Shown piece after piece: positions 1-9,964 of a stretch of DNA of 64,000 nt. The translations under genes were made by a program, and so were the position numbers. The stretch is from Caproiciproducens galactitolivorans (GTDB lineage Bacteria > Bacillota > Clostridia > Oscillospirales > Acutalibacteraceae): contig NZ_JAPOHA010000006.1 of the NCBI RefSeq assembly GCF_026672255.1, positions 62,001-126,000 on the forward strand, written 5' to 3'. Numbering within the stretch: the first letter of the stretch is position 1; each line of letters starts with the position of its first letter. The notes below the pieces were generated by a model. It saw nothing but the letters and a program-made list of their open reading frames with translations. It ran no database searches and had not been told where the DNA came from.

Positions 1-1947
1 TTTATCAATATCCAAATTTAGCGTAGGTTTGAACTTGCGGTCGATGCGGATGATATTGGGAAAGCTGATCTGATAATCAATCCGTTCCGGAAGAGGTTCA
101 ATCTGCGTCTTCGGCTTGGGAGGCTTTGGTATACCCGCCTCGTCCGATTCATGCGGCAAAAATGTAAAGGGTATCCCGAAAATGTTCACATACTCCGGCG
201 TGAACATATCGCTTCCCTCTTCAAGATCGTAGGATGTGCGACGCAAACCGCGCCCGACCACCTGTTCGCAGAGAAGCTGGCTGGAGAACGCACGGAGTCC
301 AAGGATATGGGTCACTGTCTTCGCATCCCAGCCCTCGGAAAGCATTCCTACCGATATTACATTCCGAATCTGCTCGCCGCGTTTGCCGCGCTGACCGACG
401 GTATTTACCGTGTCGCGCAGGATGGCCGCGGCTTCTTTTTTACTAAGTTTGCGTTTACCAAAGCCTTCATCGCCATCCTTATTGGACGGAACGTCCTCCA
501 CATCAACGCCTTCCGCTTCATCCATCGTTTTGGAGTCGATATGCAGCAGATATTCCGGCTCGCAGAGCTCGTCCACCGGGATGCGATTGTGTTTAAACGC
601 ATATTCAATACGCGCTGCCGTTTCTGTTCGATTGGCAACGGTGATCATGACTGGCGGGATGGTCTGACCTGCATTCTGCCACTCTTTATAAGTTTCAAGC
701 CAGTCTTTTCCAAGCAGATAGTACGCCTGCCTAAGTAAGTCTGGCAGGGGTTCCTCCGGTTTGGCGGAACGATTTATGTCTTCGCGTACGGTTTCGTCGG
801 CGTAGATATGATATAGCTTGGAACGAAAAGTCACGGCATCGGGCGTACCGTCGTCGCGCACGACTACGCGAGGGGTTTTGACCAAACCGGATTCGATGCC
901 ATCGTTCAGGCCAAAATCACTGACGATCCAGCTGAAGAGGGCTTCTTCATCGTTCTTTTTTCCACTCGGAGCAAATGGCGTGGCAGAAAAATCGTAGCAC
1001 GTTAAAATGCCGCGAGCCTTATGAATCCGGTCAAGGCCGCTCACCCAGACAGTAGCTTCTTCAGCGGCTTCTTTCGCTTCTTTGCCGCTTACTTTTACTT
1101 CCGGGTTTTTGCGCCATGCATGGTGAGCCTCGTCGTTTATGACAAGAATATTCCGGGCGTTTGCCATTTCGCCCAGCACTTCACGCGCATAGGCCTCATC
1201 GGATTTTACGCCGCGTTTGTCGACACTTTTTTTCTTTGCAAGGGCCTCCTCGGAATCCCAGGCCAGCGACTGCCAGTTGTTGATGATTACTTTGCCTTCG
1301 CGCAGGCGAGGCATCAGACCCACCGGGACAACATTAAATTGCGCATAGTAATTATCGTCTCCGCCCGTCATCAGGACCTGCAAACGGCTCTTGACCGTGA
1401 GACCGGGAGCCACGATAAACACATTTTTTGAAAAACGCTTGTCCTGCGGATAGGTTGCTTTATTGCACACCTGCCATGCGATAAGCATCGCCATAACCGT
1501 GGTTTTGCCGCCGCCTGTGCAAAGCTTGGTACATATGCGTTGGAACGGGCCGCCGTCTCCGGGAATGGTGATACCCACGCAATCTGCCTCCGGAGCTTCC
1601 ACCAGCCAGATAATCGTTTCGATTGCGTCCATTTGGCACCAGAAAAACTGGTATGTCCGCGCATCCTTATCGTTCCAATGCTCAAGAAGTTTTTTCGTCA
1701 CGCCTGTAACGCCGGGATACCCGACGGAACGCCACTGTGCAACACGGGTGCGAATCCTATTCACAAGCGGAAGCTCAACAAATTGCCCTACATCGTTATA
1801 GGCATTTGAGCCTTGCCCGGCGATAAAATATCCCGCCGGGCGGCGACCGGGTTCCTTTTCAAACGTCTGCTTGTTCAGGTTATATTTCCAATGGCATTCC
1901 GGCTCCCGAAAGGCGGAGTTTATAATAAGTTTGTCGATACCCGCCAT
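1..1947 (-). CDS. Type III-like restriction enzyme, Res helicase subunit (3' end beyond window)
   Basis: The reading frame is open for 649 codons from an ATG at 1947 to the window edge, so the C-terminus and any nuclease domain are missing. The translation shows superfamily 2 helicase motifs: Walker A in CTGGGKTTVMA (near residue 150), a DEAH box in VINDEAHHAW (near 275), the motif III-like YDFSATPFAP, and motif VI in CEQVVGRGLRR (near 565), preceded by SVGMLSEGWDAKTV. In this family the subunit translocates on DNA and cuts together with its Mod partner. The start lies 3 bases after the mod stop codon, so the two genes are surely co-transcribed. Family assignment is firm; the subtype (classical type III or a related large helicase-nuclease family) is not decided. 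Confidence 0.88.
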   Translation of the reverse strand, partial: MAGIDKLIINSAFREPECHWKYNLNKQTFEKEPGRRPAGYFIAGQGSNAYNDVGQFVELPLVNRIRTRVAQWRSVGYPGVTGVTKKLLEHWNDKDARTYQFFWCQMDAIETIIWLVEAPEADCVGITIPGDGGPFQRICTKLCTGGGKTTVMAMLIAWQVCNKATYPQDKRFSKNVFIVAPGLTVKSRLQVLMTGGDDNYYAQFNVVPVGLMPRLREGKVIINNWQSLAWDSEEALAKKKSVDKRGVKSDEAYAREVLGEMANARNILVINDEAHHAWRKNPEVKVSGKEAKEAAEEATVWVSGLDRIHKARGILTCYDFSATPFAPSGKKNDEEALFSWIVSDFGLNDGIESGLVKTPRVVVRDDGTPDAVTFRSKLYHIYADETVREDINRSAKPEEPLPDLLRQAYYLLGKDWLETYKEWQNAGQTIPPVMITVANRTETAARIEYAFKHNRIPVDELCEPEYLLHIDSKTMDEAEGVDVEDVPSNKDGDEGFGKRKLSKKEAAAILRDTVNTVGQRGKRGEQIRNVISVGMLSEGWDAKTVTHILGLRAFSSQLLCEQVVGRGLRRTSYDLEEGSDMFTPEYVNIFGIPFTFLPHESDEAGIPKPPKPKTQIEPLPERIDYQISFPNIIRIDRKFKPTLNLDIDK

Positions 1948-1950
1948 ACG

Positions 1951-4491
1951 TCAGCCCCCCACTTTCAGAACCTTCAGGCTCTCAATTCCGCGATCGTCAA
2001 TGATTTTTACAGCAATCATTGCGCCGCCGTCAATCGAAAACGGAAGAGATTCCGTTCCCGCATATTGCTCGATGAGCTCCTGATCGATTTCGGCCTTCAA
2101 TGTTTTGGCAAGCTTATTCCATCCGTCTTTTTTGCCGCCCAGTGGGAAAAACACCTGCATTGGTTCAATGCACATGCCGTCGTAATTGGTGTCCAGCATC
2201 CACATGGCGATCCGCCCGGAGTTGCCGCTTTCCACGGTGCCTTTTTTCACGTCATAATAGTCAAAGCCGTTCACCTTGACTTTATATTTACCCTTATCCT
2301 TGCCTTTTTCGATATGGATCAGTTCCACATCCGGCTGACCGACAAGCCAGAAGCTCTGGTTGCTGGAACGCTTTTTCTTAAGATCTTCCGTCATCAGGTC
2401 GGTGTTCATCTGCACTTTCAAGCAGGTGACGCCGCTCCAATTCGTATTATCGATATCTTTCGCCGCCTCGGGGTCAAATTGGAACGCCGCGAAGATGATC
2501 AGCTTTGGCGAGGGACGCAGGTCTTCCGCTTCCGTGAGCGCGAGCGACACAACGCGCGAATCCATCGGCTTTGTTTCGTCTGCAAAGCAAATGACAGCGC
2601 GGCGCGGAACATCCTCTTTCGTTTCGGCCTCGGCTTGCAGATAAGTGGTGCCGGAAAGCGGCTCCACACGGCTGAATTCAATTTTCGCGCCGCCGCGTCC
2701 GAGGATACCGGTCGCGAGAAGTTCATCCCGCCAGTCGCTCTGCTTGGCGGTATCGTCTTCAGTGATTTCAAAAGCATCGTCTAACGGCTTCACCACGGGC
2801 GCGGGCAGGGCTTCCACCGTAAACGGCCCGGAAATCCGTATTTTGGACTTATCCACTTCCGGCTGGTCATAAAGCGTTTCCGTCGCGGGCGGCTCGTTAT
2901 TGGCGATGGATTTCAATGTGATATGCGGCACGGTCTTGTAGACGAAGCCTCCGGCTACGCCCTGCTCTTCGTGAGCCAGCTTGTAATAGTCAAACGTCGC
3001 GGTCATCAGCCTTTTTTTAGCGAGCGTAATCGCCACCCGCGAGGTGTCGCAGGTGATCCACCGCCGTCCCCACTGCTCGGCGACATAGGCCGTCGTGCCG
3101 CTGCCACAGGTGATGTCGAGGACAAGGTCGCCGGGATCGGTTGTCATGAGGAGACAACGCTTTATTGCTTCAAGAGACGTTTGAACAACATATATTTTGG
3201 TTTCTGTAAATCCTGTCATCTTTGTATCATTCCAAATATTTGATATTGGAACAACTGGAAAGTCATCAAGAAAACGCTTGTACATGAGAGAATTTCCAAT
3301 TGCTTTTAGTCTTCCTTTTTCTGCTAATTTCTCCATTCCTTGAGGATACACAGGCTTCCAATGTGCGTTGCTACTTGGATAATATGTGATACCTTGATAG
3401 TCAAATGGTTGCTCTGAGTTTGCTTTTCCTGTGCTTGTGCAATTGTCTGCGGCAAAGACCTTTCCATTGCAAGGAATAGTAGAGGGTGCAAGAATTTCTT
3501 CTCGAGTTAATCTTCTATCTTCTCCATTTATATCAAGCCACACATATTGTGTTGCTCCTTCTTTTCCAAGTTCCTTTGCTTTGTAAAGTTGTCGATACTT
3601 AATGTCTTTTGTCTTTCCATACCACACAATATAGTCGTTTATTGTGGCTAGGTAGTTTGAAGAAGTCCCAGAAGTCTTTTCGACGCCTATAAGACATATG
3701 AAATTATCTTTTCCAAATATTTCATCGCAAATTTCTCGCACATGATGCACATTCTCATCGCTGATCTGCACAAATACGCTTCCATTTTCGGAAAGCAGTT
3801 CGCGGGTAAGCAAAAGGCGATTGCGGAGGTAGGTTAGGTAGGAGTGAATGCCAAGTTCCCAAGTGTCACGGAAAGCTTTGATCATTTCCGGCTCTTGTGT
3901 GAGATCATCGTCTTTTTTATCTTTCACATCCCGTTTATCCACAAACGGCTGAAAATTGGAACCGTATTTGATGCCGTACGGCGGGTCTATGTATACCATC
4001 TGCACCTGCCCGGCCATGCCCTCTTTTTCAAGCAGGGAGTTCATGATGACAAGGCTGTCGCCCGCGATCAGGCGGTTCGTCCAGTCCACGCCGTGTTTAT
4101 AAAATTCGATGGATTCTCTGCGCCGACGCATGCGCTCTGCAGGAGTTTCGGCTTCAAACATTGACTGTTGCCCGACTAATTGGCCTTTTAATGCCTCACT
4201 ATATTGATTTTGTACTCTCCCAATAATTTTATGTGGCTTGATAGATTCGTGAATATGGATAGAAGAAGTGGGTACATCGAAAGAAAGCCCTTCCTTCTTG
4301 CCCGCCCACTCCAATGTTGGATCGATATGCGGATCAAAAGCGTAGGTTTTCTTCGACTCCGGCGCAGTGTCGTGCTGCGCCATCCCCACTGGCGGGTTGT
4401 TTTTGCGTTTTTTGTCCTTATGTTCATATGTTTCGATGTCACGCATTTTGCTGACATCAATTTCCTCTTGTTTCTTACGTCCCCGTGGCAT
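1951..4491 (-). CDS. Type III-like DNA methyltransferase, Mod subunit
   Basis: This is an 846-residue site-specific methyltransferase. The catalytic motif IV, VYIDPPYGIKYGSN, lies near residue 170, and the SAM-binding motif I, LDITCGSGTTAYVAEQ, lies near residue 460. That order (IV before I) is the beta class, which usually makes N6-methyladenine. The roughly 270 residues between them would hold target recognition. The long C-terminal region (about 510-846) lacks motifs I recognise and may contact Res. A strong site, GGGGAGGAAGAAAA, precedes the ATG. It sits between a small helix-turn-helix gene and res in one minus-strand operon. The central stretch (about 3180-3760) is visibly more AT-rich than both flanks, as if this segment had been swapped in. 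Confidence 0.9.
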   Translation of the reverse strand: MPRGRKKQEEIDVSKMRDIETYEHKDKKRKNNPPVGMAQHDTAPESKKTYAFDPHIDPTLEWAGKKEGLSFDVPTSSIHIHESIKPHKIIGRVQNQYSEALKGQLVGQQSMFEAETPAERMRRRRESIEFYKHGVDWTNRLIAGDSLVIMNSLLEKEGMAGQVQMVYIDPPYGIKYGSNFQPFVDKRDVKDKKDDDLTQEPEMIKAFRDTWELGIHSYLTYLRNRLLLTRELLSENGSVFVQISDENVHHVREICDEIFGKDNFICLIGVEKTSGTSSNYLATINDYIVWYGKTKDIKYRQLYKAKELGKEGATQYVWLDINGEDRRLTREEILAPSTIPCNGKVFAADNCTSTGKANSEQPFDYQGITYYPSSNAHWKPVYPQGMEKLAEKGRLKAIGNSLMYKRFLDDFPVVPISNIWNDTKMTGFTETKIYVVQTSLEAIKRCLLMTTDPGDLVLDITCGSGTTAYVAEQWGRRWITCDTSRVAITLAKKRLMTATFDYYKLAHEEQGVAGGFVYKTVPHITLKSIANNEPPATETLYDQPEVDKSKIRISGPFTVEALPAPVVKPLDDAFEITEDDTAKQSDWRDELLATGILGRGGAKIEFSRVEPLSGTTYLQAEAETKEDVPRRAVICFADETKPMDSRVVSLALTEAEDLRPSPKLIIFAAFQFDPEAAKDIDNTNWSGVTCLKVQMNTDLMTEDLKKKRSSNQSFWLVGQPDVELIHIEKGKDKGKYKVKVNGFDYYDVKKGTVESGNSGRIAMWMLDTNYDGMCIEPMQVFFPLGGKKDGWNKLAKTLKAEIDQELIEQYAGTESLPFSIDGGAMIAVKIIDDRGIESLKVLKVGG

Positions 4492-4542
4492 TTTTCTTCC
4501 TCCCCGAATACATTATATCTCAGCATAAATAAATCAGAACTG

Positions 4543-4728
4543 TTATTTGTTTTGTGTGTAAAAGGCCTTTCTTCGCAAATCGCCGGGCTTGGAGGCTCCC
4601 GGAGGCAACAGCCATGTTTTTCCCGCCTTTACAGCGCCCTCAATACGCCCCTGCTCGCATAAAATTGCGACGCGCCTTGCTGAAATTCCCCATTCTTTGG
4701 CGGCCTGTTTCGTTGTTTTAAATTCCAT
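4543..4728 (-). CDS. Small helix-turn-helix (excisionase/MerR-like) DNA-binding protein
   Basis: This 61-residue protein begins MEFKTTKQAAKEWGISARR, a winged-helix pattern typical of excisionase-like or MerR-like DNA binding, and ends with a basic tail. GAGGT sits about 7 bases before the ATG. It is the first gene of the operon that continues into mod (52 bases later) and res. Its position suggests a controller of the restriction-modification genes. That role is inference; such small proteins also serve as excisionases, and a prophage begins on the other side of the intergenic gap. It is divergent from the phage polymerase gene. Confidence 0.75.
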   Translation of the reverse strand: MEFKTTKQAAKEWGISARRVAILCEQGRIEGAVKAGKTWLLPPGASKPGDLRRKAFYTQNK

Positions 4729-4901
4729 TATTGTACCTCACGGCGGAAATCATAATACTAAAATTTATTGTATTCTTTTATCTGAATAAAAGCAATCCTG
4801 AAATGTAAATTTCTTTGAAGCCATTTCTTTACTTGGACAACATAAGATTTTCCCTGAGTCAGCATAAAATTTATTCTGGTGTATTACTGAGGGGGAATTT
4901 T

Positions 4902-6884
4902 ATGCCATACCGATCCATCCTGTCCCTGCCGGACTTACAAACCTATCTTTCCAGCACAGCCGTCGCCGCCTTCGACTTTGAGACCGCGCCGGACGACGCA
5001 TACCGAAGCGACGACCGCGCCGCGCTGGACGCGCACAAATCGCATATCGCCGGCATCAGCTTCTCAGTGGCGGAGGGCGACGCCGTCTACCTGCCACTGG
5101 CGCACCGCGTCGGAGAGAACGCCGCCAAGCAGGACGCCATCTGGGCCTGGCTGAAGCCGGGCTTTTTCATGAACCCCGCCGTTATAAAGATCGCCCACAA
5201 CCTGGCATTCGAGAGCGCGTTCCTGTACGCCAAAGGCATCGTCGTGCAGGAGCCGTGCTACGATACCATCGCGGCGGCGCAGTTGGTGTATAAAAATGAG
5301 AAGGAATTCCGCTCCCTCGGCGACTGCGGGCTGAAAACGCTGGTGCCGGAATACTTCGGCGAGCAGCTGCCGTCCTATACCGAAACGGTCGGCGGCCACC
5401 ATTTCGACGAGCTCGACCCGCAGGCTGAGCGCACCGTCCGGTATGCCTGCGCGGACTCGGATTACGCCCTGCGGCTGTACCATTTGTTCAACGGTTGGTT
5501 CGACCGGTTTCTGCCGAAGCACCGGTTCATCACGGGAAAAATCGAATCGCCCACCGCCGTCTACGTCGGCCTGATGCGGTATAACGGGCTTCCCATCGAT
5601 CGCCCTCTGATGGAACAGAAAGGCTTGGAAGCCGAAAAGAAGCTGGCGGAGCTGCGCCGGGACATCGCGTTCATCATCGGCGACGTCCCCATCGGCGCGA
5701 ACGCCAGCACCGCAGCTTTTAAGAAATACCTGTTCGACCGCCTGAAGCTTCCAAAAGTGAAGCAGACGGAAAAGGGACGGGGGGTTACGAAACGCGCCGG
5801 TGGCGCGTTTCTCCCAGACCCGCCCGAGCGGGTCGCGCTGGATGACGAAGCCCTGATCCTGCTCAGGGAGTATTGTGAGAAGAACCGCCCGGAACTGGTG
5901 CGCCTGTTCGAACTGGTGCAGGAGTACCGACGCTGGGGGAAAATCAAGTCCACCTACATAAACGGATATCTCAAATATGTAAATACGGTCACTGGTCGCA
6001 TCCACCCCGACCTGCTGCCGCTGGCCACCGAAACGGGGCGCTTCGCCTCGAAGAATCCGAACTGCCAAAACATGCCGCGCGCCGGCGCGGACGATATCGG
6101 TGTACGCAATTTTATCGTCGCGCCGGAGGGGAAAATCCTGCTGTCGCTGGATTTCTCGCAGATCGAGCTTCGTGTCGGCGCGTTCTACTGCAAGGACGAA
6201 AAGATGCTGGAAACCTACCGGTCCGGCGGGGATATCCACGCCCAGACCACCTCGGTCATTTATAAAATCCCGCTGGAGCAGGCCAAAGACAAAAACGCCC
6301 CGCAATACAAGGAGCGGCGTACCATCGCCAAAAGCTGCAACTTCGGCACCTTTTTCGGCCTGTTTCCGAAAGGCCTGCAAAAGACGCTGAAATTCAAGGC
6401 CGGGCTGGACGTTTCGCTCGACGAATGCGACCGGATCATCCGCAGCCTGAAATCCGGGTACCCGCGCCTGTCCCGCTGGCAGGAGGAAACGAAACGCCGG
6501 GCCGAGTTCCGTAAATACACCGAAACCTGGCTCGGCAGGCGGCGCTCCCTGCCCGGCATCACGTCCGCGAACTGGAACGTGAAATCTTTCGCCCAGCGCG
6601 TCGCCTTGAACACACCGATACAGGGCACGGCGGCGGACATTCTCAAACTTGCTCTCGGACGGATTGTCCGGGGCCTGCCCGAGCACCCGTGGCTTTGTCC
6701 TTTACTGCAGATTCACGATGAACTGGTCTTTGAACTGCCCGAAAACCAGCTGAAAAAGGCCGTACTTTTCATCAAAACCTGCATGGAAACACAGCCTTTT
6801 GAGGCGTTTTCAGTGCCGATTATGGCGGAAGCAGCCGCCGGAAAGCGCTTCGGCGAATTACATGAACTGGAGGGATGCCTGTGA
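4902..6884 (+). CDS. Phage family A DNA polymerase with 3'-5' exonuclease domain
   Basis: A 660-residue replicative polymerase. N-terminal exonuclease motifs are visible: FDFETAPDD (Exo I, near residue 19), KIAHNLAFESAF (Exo II, near 95) and YACADSDYALRLY (Exo III, near 180). Polymerase motifs follow: TETGRFASKNPNCQNMP, motif A LSLDFSQIELRVGAFY, motif B RRTIAKSCNFGTFFG and motif C LLQIHDELVFE. There is no 5'-3' exonuclease domain, as usual for phage enzymes. The frame is open upstream to 4815, but the ATG at 4902 is chosen because GAGGGGGAA lies just before it. It overlaps the primase gene by 4 bases (GTGA), so the pair should be translationally coupled. It is the first recognisable phage gene in the window. 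Confidence 0.93.
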   Translation: MPYRSILSLPDLQTYLSSTAVAAFDFETAPDDAYRSDDRAALDAHKSHIAGISFSVAEGDAVYLPLAHRVGENAAKQDAIWAWLKPGFFMNPAVIKIAHNLAFESAFLYAKGIVVQEPCYDTIAAAQLVYKNEKEFRSLGDCGLKTLVPEYFGEQLPSYTETVGGHHFDELDPQAERTVRYACADSDYALRLYHLFNGWFDRFLPKHRFITGKIESPTAVYVGLMRYNGLPIDRPLMEQKGLEAEKKLAELRRDIAFIIGDVPIGANASTAAFKKYLFDRLKLPKVKQTEKGRGVTKRAGGAFLPDPPERVALDDEALILLREYCEKNRPELVRLFELVQEYRRWGKIKSTYINGYLKYVNTVTGRIHPDLLPLATETGRFASKNPNCQNMPRAGADDIGVRNFIVAPEGKILLSLDFSQIELRVGAFYCKDEKMLETYRSGGDIHAQTTSVIYKIPLEQAKDKNAPQYKERRTIAKSCNFGTFFGLFPKGLQKTLKFKAGLDVSLDECDRIIRSLKSGYPRLSRWQEETKRRAEFRKYTETWLGRRRSLPGITSANWNVKSFAQRVALNTPIQGTAADILKLALGRIVRGLPEHPWLCPLLQIHDELVFELPENQLKKAVLFIKTCMETQPFEAFSVPIMAEAAAGKRFGELHELEGCL

Positions 6885-9391
6885 GCGAATATTCCCTGCG
6901 CGGCGTCAACATCCCGCCGGAGGAATTCCTGCGCCCGTTTTTCGACCCAAAAGAAAAAGTCTGCCTGCGCGTGTTCAGCGACAAGTCCGACAGCGCGTTT
7001 TCCGGTCAGAAGCTGGAAACGGTGCTGGAGGATTTCGACGACCTCGCCGATTCGCTCAAAGCACATAACGATCAGGGGCGCGGCATTTATTTTGTCATCA
7101 ACTACGGCGGGCATGAGGATTCGGACATCACCCGCGTCAACGCCCAGTTCATGGAATGCGACAATATTCCGCTGGAGGAACAGCTGGAAAAAATACGGGC
7201 CTTTCCGCTGGAGCCGTCTCTGATCGTCAAAACCCGGAAGTCGCTCCACTGCTACTGGCTGATGAAGAACGCCAAAGTCGAGCGCTTCCGGTCCATCCAA
7301 AAACGGCTCATCGCTTATTTCGGCGCGGACCCGGCTTGCGTGAACGAAAGCCGGGTTTTTCGCCTGCCGGGATACTTTCACTGCAAGGAAGAGCCCGTCC
7401 TCGTGGAATGCGTCAAATTCAATCCTGAACTGCGCTATACGCAGCGGCAGCTCGAGGCCGTTCTTCCGGAGCTTCCCGATGAAAGCCCGGCTCAATCCAC
7501 TCCGTCCCCCGTCAGGGAGCGCGGCACCCAGAAGGGGCTGGTGCTGGTGGGCCGTCGCTGTGCGTTTATCCAGCACTGCAAGCGCAACGCTAAAACCCTG
7601 CCGGAGCCGGACTGGTATGCCATGATCTCCAATCTGGCGGTTTTCGAGGGCGGCGAGGCCGTGATCCATAAACTGTCGAAGCCGTACCCGAAGTATGATT
7701 TCAAGGTTACGCAGGCGAAGATCGACCATTTTCATAAATCAGGCACGAAACCCATGACCTGCCGGAAAATCGCGGAACACGGCTTCGTCTGTCCAAAAAT
7801 GGAGAATGCTTCCTGTACCTGCAAATCGCCGGCGGGGCTGGCGTTCCGGCCCATGAAACTGACGGAACTCAAAAGAATCCTCGCCGGCCTGAAGTTGAGC
7901 CATGATCCTTCCACCGACCTGCGAACCGCCCAGCGCTTTATCAACGATTACCTGTATAACGCCGACGCGGGCCTCGCCGAAATTTTCCTCAAATACGACG
8001 TCCGCCAGCATTTCGGCTTCAAGCTGGATGACATTAAGCCCCTAACCGCGCTGTACCGCGACCTGTACCGCCGGTTCTCCGAAACGCGCGAAGCGCAGCG
8101 CGAGAGATCCGGCAAAGAGCTGCCGGACTGGTATGAGCAATCGGCGAAAGGCGGACTGCGCTTTTTACCGGGCATTCTGGCAAACCACCTCGCCGAACGG
8201 TTCCACGCGTTTTACACCGCCGAGCAGTATTATTTTTATAACGGCGGCGTCTACACGTCACAGGGCGACAAAGACGCGAAAGCAGCGGTGCGCACCTACT
8301 TGATTCCGCGCGACGCCACCATGAATCAGATCAACGACGCCGAAGGCCAGTGGCAGCTGATCATCCGCAAGCCCATTCGGGAGATCAACCCGAACCCGTA
8401 CATCATCAACACGCAGAACGGCCTGTATAACGTACTCGACGACACCTTCCGCCCGCACGACCCGCAGTATTACTCGACCGTGCAGATCAAGGCGAAATAT
8501 GATCCGGAGGCCGAATGCCCGCGCTTCATGGCGTTCCTGCGCGGCATCCTCGAGGAACCGGAAATCGAGCTGCTGCGGGAGATCTTCGGGTATTTCCTCG
8601 TTCCGATCACGAAGGCGCAAAAGTCCTTCATGCTGGTGGGACTGGCGAACGTGGGGAAATCCACAATTCTGCAGGTGGTACAGGATATCCTGCTGGGCGC
8701 GGAGAACGTGTCCAACATCCCGCTGCAGCACCTGTCCGAGCGCTTTCAGCCGGCGGAGCTTTTCGGCAAGCTGGCGAATATCTACGCCGACCTTTCCAAC
8801 AAAAGCATCGACGACGCCGGCATGTTCAAGGCTGTCACCGGCGAGGACTATATCACCGGAGAGCGCAAGCATAAAGACCCGTTCAGCTTCAAGCCCTACG
8901 CCCGCTTCCTCTACTCCTGCAACGACATTCCCCGCAACTACGGCGACCGCAGCGAGGCCTTTTACCGGCGGCTGATCATCATCCGCTTCTCGAAACCGGT
9001 GCCGCCGGAGAAGCGGGACTTTCAGCTGAAGGAAAAGCTGGCGGAGGAGCGCGACGGTATCCTGGCGTGGTCGATCGCGGGGCTGAAGCGGCTGATCGCG
9101 CAGAACTACCAGTTCGGCGAAACCGAACGCACTCTCGCCGAGCTCAAGCAGTACAAGATCGAAAACAACAGCGTGCTGGCGTATGTGGAGGACTGCTGCA
9201 CCGTCGCGGCGGGCGCGGCCTGCTTCCGGCAGGAGTTGTACGACAGCTATAAAGACTACTGCGAGGATGGAAACCTGAAAGCGGTCTCCCAACGGCGGTT
9301 CAACAGCGAGGTGGCCGGCTTGCCCGGCGTGGCCACTGCCGACGAGCCTGTGACCCGCCGTCGTATCTTTCGCGGTATTAAACTCCTGTAA
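6881..9391 (+). CDS. Phage primase-helicase (AEP-like N-terminus, D5/P4-type helicase C-terminus)
   Basis: An 836-residue protein. The N-terminal third has features of archaeo-eukaryotic-type primases: an acidic pair in FMECDNIP, KSLHCYWLM, and RVFRLPGYFHCKE. The C-terminal part is a superfamily 3 helicase: Walker A in LVGLANVGKSTIL (near residue 590) and Walker B in NIYADLSNKSIDD, with a D5-like region before it. Together these give primer synthesis and unwinding for phage replication. The GTG at 6881 is preferred because GGAGG lies 7 bases upstream and the codon overlaps the polymerase stop as GTGA; the ATG at 6875 touches the ribosome site. The nuclease and SNF2-type helicase genes that often follow in related phages are absent here. 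Confidence 0.88.
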   Translation: MSEYSLRGVNIPPEEFLRPFFDPKEKVCLRVFSDKSDSAFSGQKLETVLEDFDDLADSLKAHNDQGRGIYFVINYGGHEDSDITRVNAQFMECDNIPLEEQLEKIRAFPLEPSLIVKTRKSLHCYWLMKNAKVERFRSIQKRLIAYFGADPACVNESRVFRLPGYFHCKEEPVLVECVKFNPELRYTQRQLEAVLPELPDESPAQSTPSPVRERGTQKGLVLVGRRCAFIQHCKRNAKTLPEPDWYAMISNLAVFEGGEAVIHKLSKPYPKYDFKVTQAKIDHFHKSGTKPMTCRKIAEHGFVCPKMENASCTCKSPAGLAFRPMKLTELKRILAGLKLSHDPSTDLRTAQRFINDYLYNADAGLAEIFLKYDVRQHFGFKLDDIKPLTALYRDLYRRFSETREAQRERSGKELPDWYEQSAKGGLRFLPGILANHLAERFHAFYTAEQYYFYNGGVYTSQGDKDAKAAVRTYLIPRDATMNQINDAEGQWQLIIRKPIREINPNPYIINTQNGLYNVLDDTFRPHDPQYYSTVQIKAKYDPEAECPRFMAFLRGILEEPEIELLREIFGYFLVPITKAQKSFMLVGLANVGKSTILQVVQDILLGAENVSNIPLQHLSERFQPAELFGKLANIYADLSNKSIDDAGMFKAVTGEDYITGERKHKDPFSFKPYARFLYSCNDIPRNYGDRSEAFYRRLIIIRFSKPVPPEKRDFQLKEKLAEERDGILAWSIAGLKRLIAQNYQFGETERTLAELKQYKIENNSVLAYVEDCCTVAAGAACFRQELYDSYKDYCEDGNLKAVSQRRFNSEVAGLPGVATADEPVTRRRIFRGIKLL

Positions 9392-9610
9392 GAGGATGCA
9401 ACGGTTCTGCGCGTTGTCACGAGCGGGTTCCGGCTACCGGTTATCGGCATTGGAGCTGGTGGAGCGGGTTTTTCTCACATATTGCGTTACGCGAAGCCAA
9501 AAAGAGGTTTAGAGCGATTCCTTAATAATAAGAAAAAAATATATGGGCTTCCGCTCACTTGTTCCTTTCCGCTCATAAGCTGTCCCATATTTTCAACCGG
9601 AGGTGCCTTT

Positions 9611-9964
9611 ATGCCACACAAGCCGAAGAAACCCTGCGCCTTCCCCGGCTGCCCGAACCTGACCGACGGCAGGTACTGCGAAGCCCACGCTTCGCAGGCG
9701 AACCGCGAGTACAACCGGTACCGCCGCGACCCTGACTCGAACAGGATTTACGGGCGGCGGTGGAAAACCATCCGCGCCCTGTACCTCGCGAAGCATCCGC
9801 TTTGCGAACGATGCCTCAAGGCCGGGCGCACCGTCCTCGCCGAGGAAGTTCACCATATCGTTCCCGTCGCCGAAGGCGGCGGCCATGAAGAATCCAACCT
9901 GATGGCGCTCTGCAAGTCCTGCCATTCCGCGATCACCATCGCGGCTGAAAACTCCCGCCGCTGA
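9611..9964 (+). CDS. HNH endonuclease
   Basis: A 117-residue protein with paired zinc cysteines (CAFPGCPN and CEAH near the N-terminus, then CERCLKAG) around an HNH core: EEVHHIVPVAEGG, ESNLMALCKSCH. The ATG at 9611 follows GGAGGTG; the open frame extends upstream to 9482 but without a usable site. In HK97-type phages an HNH protein next to the terminase is needed for correct cutting at cos, and the position just before the small terminase fits that role. The preceding 219 bases (9392-9610) contain no convincing gene. Confidence 0.88.
   Translation: MPHKPKKPCAFPGCPNLTDGRYCEAHASQANREYNRYRRDPDSNRIYGRRWKTIRALYLAKHPLCERCLKAGRTVLAEEVHHIVPVAEGGGHEESNLMALCKSCHSAITIAAENSRR

Noticed and set aside
5064-6686. 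Long antisense open frame (540 codons) opposite the phage polymerase, and similar ones opposite primase, capsid and portal
   Set aside because: They are shadows caused by GC-rich third positions; no ribosome sites or family motifs, while the plus-strand genes are certain.
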